Assembly: GCA_001603685.1 (NCBI GenBank)
Contig: LUZO01000176.1
Location: 1-7,479, forward strand
Direction: 5' to 3'
From: Bacteroidales bacterium Bact_23
GTDB lineage: Bacteria; Bacteroidota; Bacteroidia; Bacteroidales; Lentimicrobiaceae
DNA length: 7,479 nt
The position numbers and the translations under genes are program-made. Shown here piece by piece: positions 5,889-7,479 of this stretch. Each line of letters begins with the position of its first letter. Position 1 is the first letter of the stretch. Under the pieces are notes generated by a model. That model worked only from the letters and a program-made list of their open reading frames with translations. It did no database searches and was not told where the DNA came from.

Positions 5889-7235
5889 TCAGATAACGCT
5901 TGATTCTCCGTTGCTTTTGGCTACCACTTTGTAGGTCATCAGCAGAAATACAGTCCCGATAATGAAGAAAGTTGCAATTGACAGCACCGAGTAGCGCATA
6001 CTTCCGGTAACCGCTTCGATGATGCCAAAGCTGAAAGTTCCGGCTACGGTTGCCAGTTTTTCCATCACATCATAAAAGCTGAAGTAGCTGGTATGGTCGG
6101 TGGTATCTTCGGGGAGCATTTTGCTGTAGGTTGATCGGGCCAGCGACTGCGACCCGCCCATCACAATGCCGATAAAGAAGGCGGCAATTATGAACTGAAC
6201 GGAGTTTATGATGAAGAAGGCCCCGATACAGATGAAAATCCAGATAATTACGGAAATCAGCAGTGCCTGAAGGTTCCCGTAGCGTCCCGAAAGCCGTGAA
6301 AACAGCCATGATCCGCCCATCCCGACAAACTGAATAATAAGAATGGTCGGAATAAGTATCTCTTCGCTCAGGCCAATCTCTTTTTCACCATAAGTTGCTG
6401 CCATAAACATAACGGTAAGCAGTCCCATCATCACAAAAAAGAATCCAATCAAATAGTAGCTCAGCTTTTTAGAGGTTCTCACCTTTTTGAAAATCTTGTC
6501 AAGCTCTTTATATCCTTCAAGAAAAATATTGGTTTCCCGATCTTTTCTTCTTTTCCGGTAGGTATATCGCGGTAGTCGCCTGAAGGTAATTTGCGAAAAT
6601 CCTATCCACCAGAGAAATACGGTTAGAAATGAGATGCGTGCCGGAAGCAGGGGATCGGTGATGCCAAAAAGTTCAGGTTTCAGAATCATCAGCAGATTGA
6701 ACAACAGCAGCACTACGCCGCCGAGGTAGCCGAGCGAATAGCCCTGGGCACTAACCCTATCCTGATCTTCAACATTGCAGATTACCGGAAGAAATGAGTT
6801 ATAGAACACTATGCTGCCGCCATATCCCACCGTCCCCAGTGCGAAGGCAATTATCCCGAACTCTACATTGGAGCTGTTGAAAAAAAAGAGCGCCCCGCAC
6901 GATACTGCACCAAGCCAGGTGAAAAACTGCATGAACGATTTGCGTCGGCCCGTGTAATCGGCCAGCGATGAGAGCATAGGCGAGAATAGTGCAACAATAA
7001 GATAGGCTGCGGCTATCGACCAGGAGTAAAGTACCGTATTAATCACTTCCAGGCCAAAAAAGCTTACCATATAATCGCCGGGGCCACTACGCGTAACCTG
7101 ATTGTAGTAAATAGGAAATATAGTAGATGCGATGGTTAGTTGGTAAACCGAGTTTGCCCAGTCGTACATAATCCATCCTCGTATCACTTTTTTATCGCCC
7201 TTTTGGATGGCCTGATTTCTGATTGCTTTTTTCAA
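5889..7235 (-). CDS. MFS transporter of the Atg22/UMF1 type, TTG start
   Basis: A 448-aa inner-membrane transporter with about 12 hydrophobic segments, assigned to the UMF1 (Atg22-like) family of the major facilitator superfamily. The marker motif WIMYDWANSVY at 21-31 precedes the first membrane segment. LADYTGRRK fits the MFS loop 2-3 signature, DRVSAQGYSLGYLGGV follows the fourth-to-fifth segment region, a basic cytoplasmic loop (RKRRKDRE) separates the halves, and MGGSQSLARSTYSKMLPE starts at 359. The eukaryotic relative Atg22 exports amino acids from the vacuole; the substrate of bacterial members is mostly unknown, so none is assigned here. The start codon is TTG at 7235. No in-frame ATG lies between the upstream stop and this codon, and the first internal ATG (residue 23) falls inside the conserved motif. 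The dcp-like gene follows after 135 bases and has its own promoter, so any operon link is weak. Confidence 0.92.
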   Translation of the reverse strand: MKKAIRNQAIQKGDKKVIRGWIMYDWANSVYQLTIASTIFPIYYNQVTRSGPGDYMVSFFGLEVINTVLYSWSIAAAYLIVALFSPMLSSLADYTGRRKSFMQFFTWLGAVSCGALFFFNSSNVEFGIIAFALGTVGYGGSIVFYNSFLPVICNVEDQDRVSAQGYSLGYLGGVVLLLFNLLMILKPELFGITDPLLPARISFLTVFLWWIGFSQITFRRLPRYTYRKRRKDRETNIFLEGYKELDKIFKKVRTSKKLSYYLIGFFFVMMGLLTVMFMAATYGEKEIGLSEEILIPTILIIQFVGMGGSWLFSRLSGRYGNLQALLISVIIWIFICIGAFFIINSVQFIIAAFFIGIVMGGSQSLARSTYSKMLPEDTTDHTSYFSFYDVMEKLATVAGTFSFGIIEAVTGSMRYSVLSIATFFIIGTVFLLMTYKVVAKSNGESSVI

Positions 7236-7297
7236 TTGTTGAATTTTTATATAGCAGGCTAAGGTAAGGAAATTGTTCTATTCAATCCTACCCATTG

Positions 7298-7479
7298 TTA
7301 TAAAAATATCTGACCAAAAAAGTCGTAAAAAGTAACGGCTGGTTTGCTTTTGAGGTATTGATCTGAAAAAAAACTGACATTCCGGCTTGTGAATTTGAAC
7401 TCAAATGCCTGTTTTCTGTTATCAGGTCCTAAATCCTGCGAGTGTTCAGAAGCCTTTATGAAGTTGTTTGCCTGTGAAA
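7298..7479 (-). CDS. Possible 3' end of a reading frame entering from the right edge
   Basis: On the minus strand one frame is open from the window edge to a TAA at 7300-7298, about 59 codons. It ends in text such as KSKPAVTFYDFFGQIFL and contains an alternating hydrophobic-polar stretch (EFKFTSRNVSFF). I do not recognise the sequence, and it lacks a diagnostic motif. An open run of this length can arise by chance in A/T-rich spacer DNA. If real, it is the C-terminus of a gene on the same strand as the MFS gene, ending 62 bases upstream of the TTG. Alternatively this is simply the upstream region of the MFS gene. Confidence 0.25.
   Translation of the reverse strand, partial: SQANNFIKASEHSQDLGPDNRKQAFEFKFTSRNVSFFSDQYLKSKPAVTFYDFFGQIFL

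Noticed and set aside
7283..7290. TAGGATTG on the minus strand as the -7 box of the MFS gene
   Set aside because: It has one mismatch to TAnnTTTG and no TTTG-like -33 element at the correct spacing, so support is too weak to list as a promoter.
1..7479. A defence island, mobile element, CRISPR array or a new multi-gene system
   Set aside because: No transposase, integrase, nuclease, repeat-spacer array or terminal inverted repeats are visible. The four complete genes are three ordinary family members and one secreted protein with no shared pathway.

Overview
The window looks like chromosomal DNA from a member of the Bacteroidota, probably the class Bacteroidia. Three things support this. One gene product ends in a type IX secretion (T9SS) type A sorting domain, a system confined to this phylum. 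None of the genes has a convincing Shine-Dalgarno sequence. Two upstream regions carry a perfect Bacteroidetes -7 box (TAnnTTTG). The lineage below class level is inference.

Layout: (1) 61-1773, plus strand, a SulP-family anion transporter with a C-terminal STAS domain. (2) 1774-2086, a gene-free spacer between convergent genes, packed with short repeats and small hairpins that resemble dispersed intergenic repeats. (3) 2087-3367, minus strand, an exported protein with an unrecognised N-terminal region, one Big2 immunoglobulin-like domain and a T9SS sorting domain. (4) 3368-3632, a spacer with a promoter for that gene and a strong, probably bidirectional terminator for the gene upstream of it. 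(5) 3633-5753, minus strand, an M3 zinc metallopeptidase of the Dcp type with a lipoprotein signal. (6) 5754-5888, a short spacer with a second promoter. (7) 5889-7235, minus strand, an Atg22/UMF1-type MFS transporter that starts at TTG. (8) 7236-7479, mostly non-coding, with a possible 3' end of another minus-strand reading frame running off the right edge.

The genes do not form an obvious pathway. The three minus-strand genes are consecutive, but the two downstream ones each appear to have their own promoter, and a terminator separates the peptidase from the secreted protein, so they are probably separate transcription units. The common theme is the envelope: two inner-membrane transporters, a lipoprotein peptidase that would trim peptides in the envelope, and a surface or secreted protein. 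I found no defence system, mobile element, CRISPR array, rRNA or tRNA. The most unusual parts are the repeat-filled spacer and the uncharacterised N-terminal region of the T9SS cargo protein.
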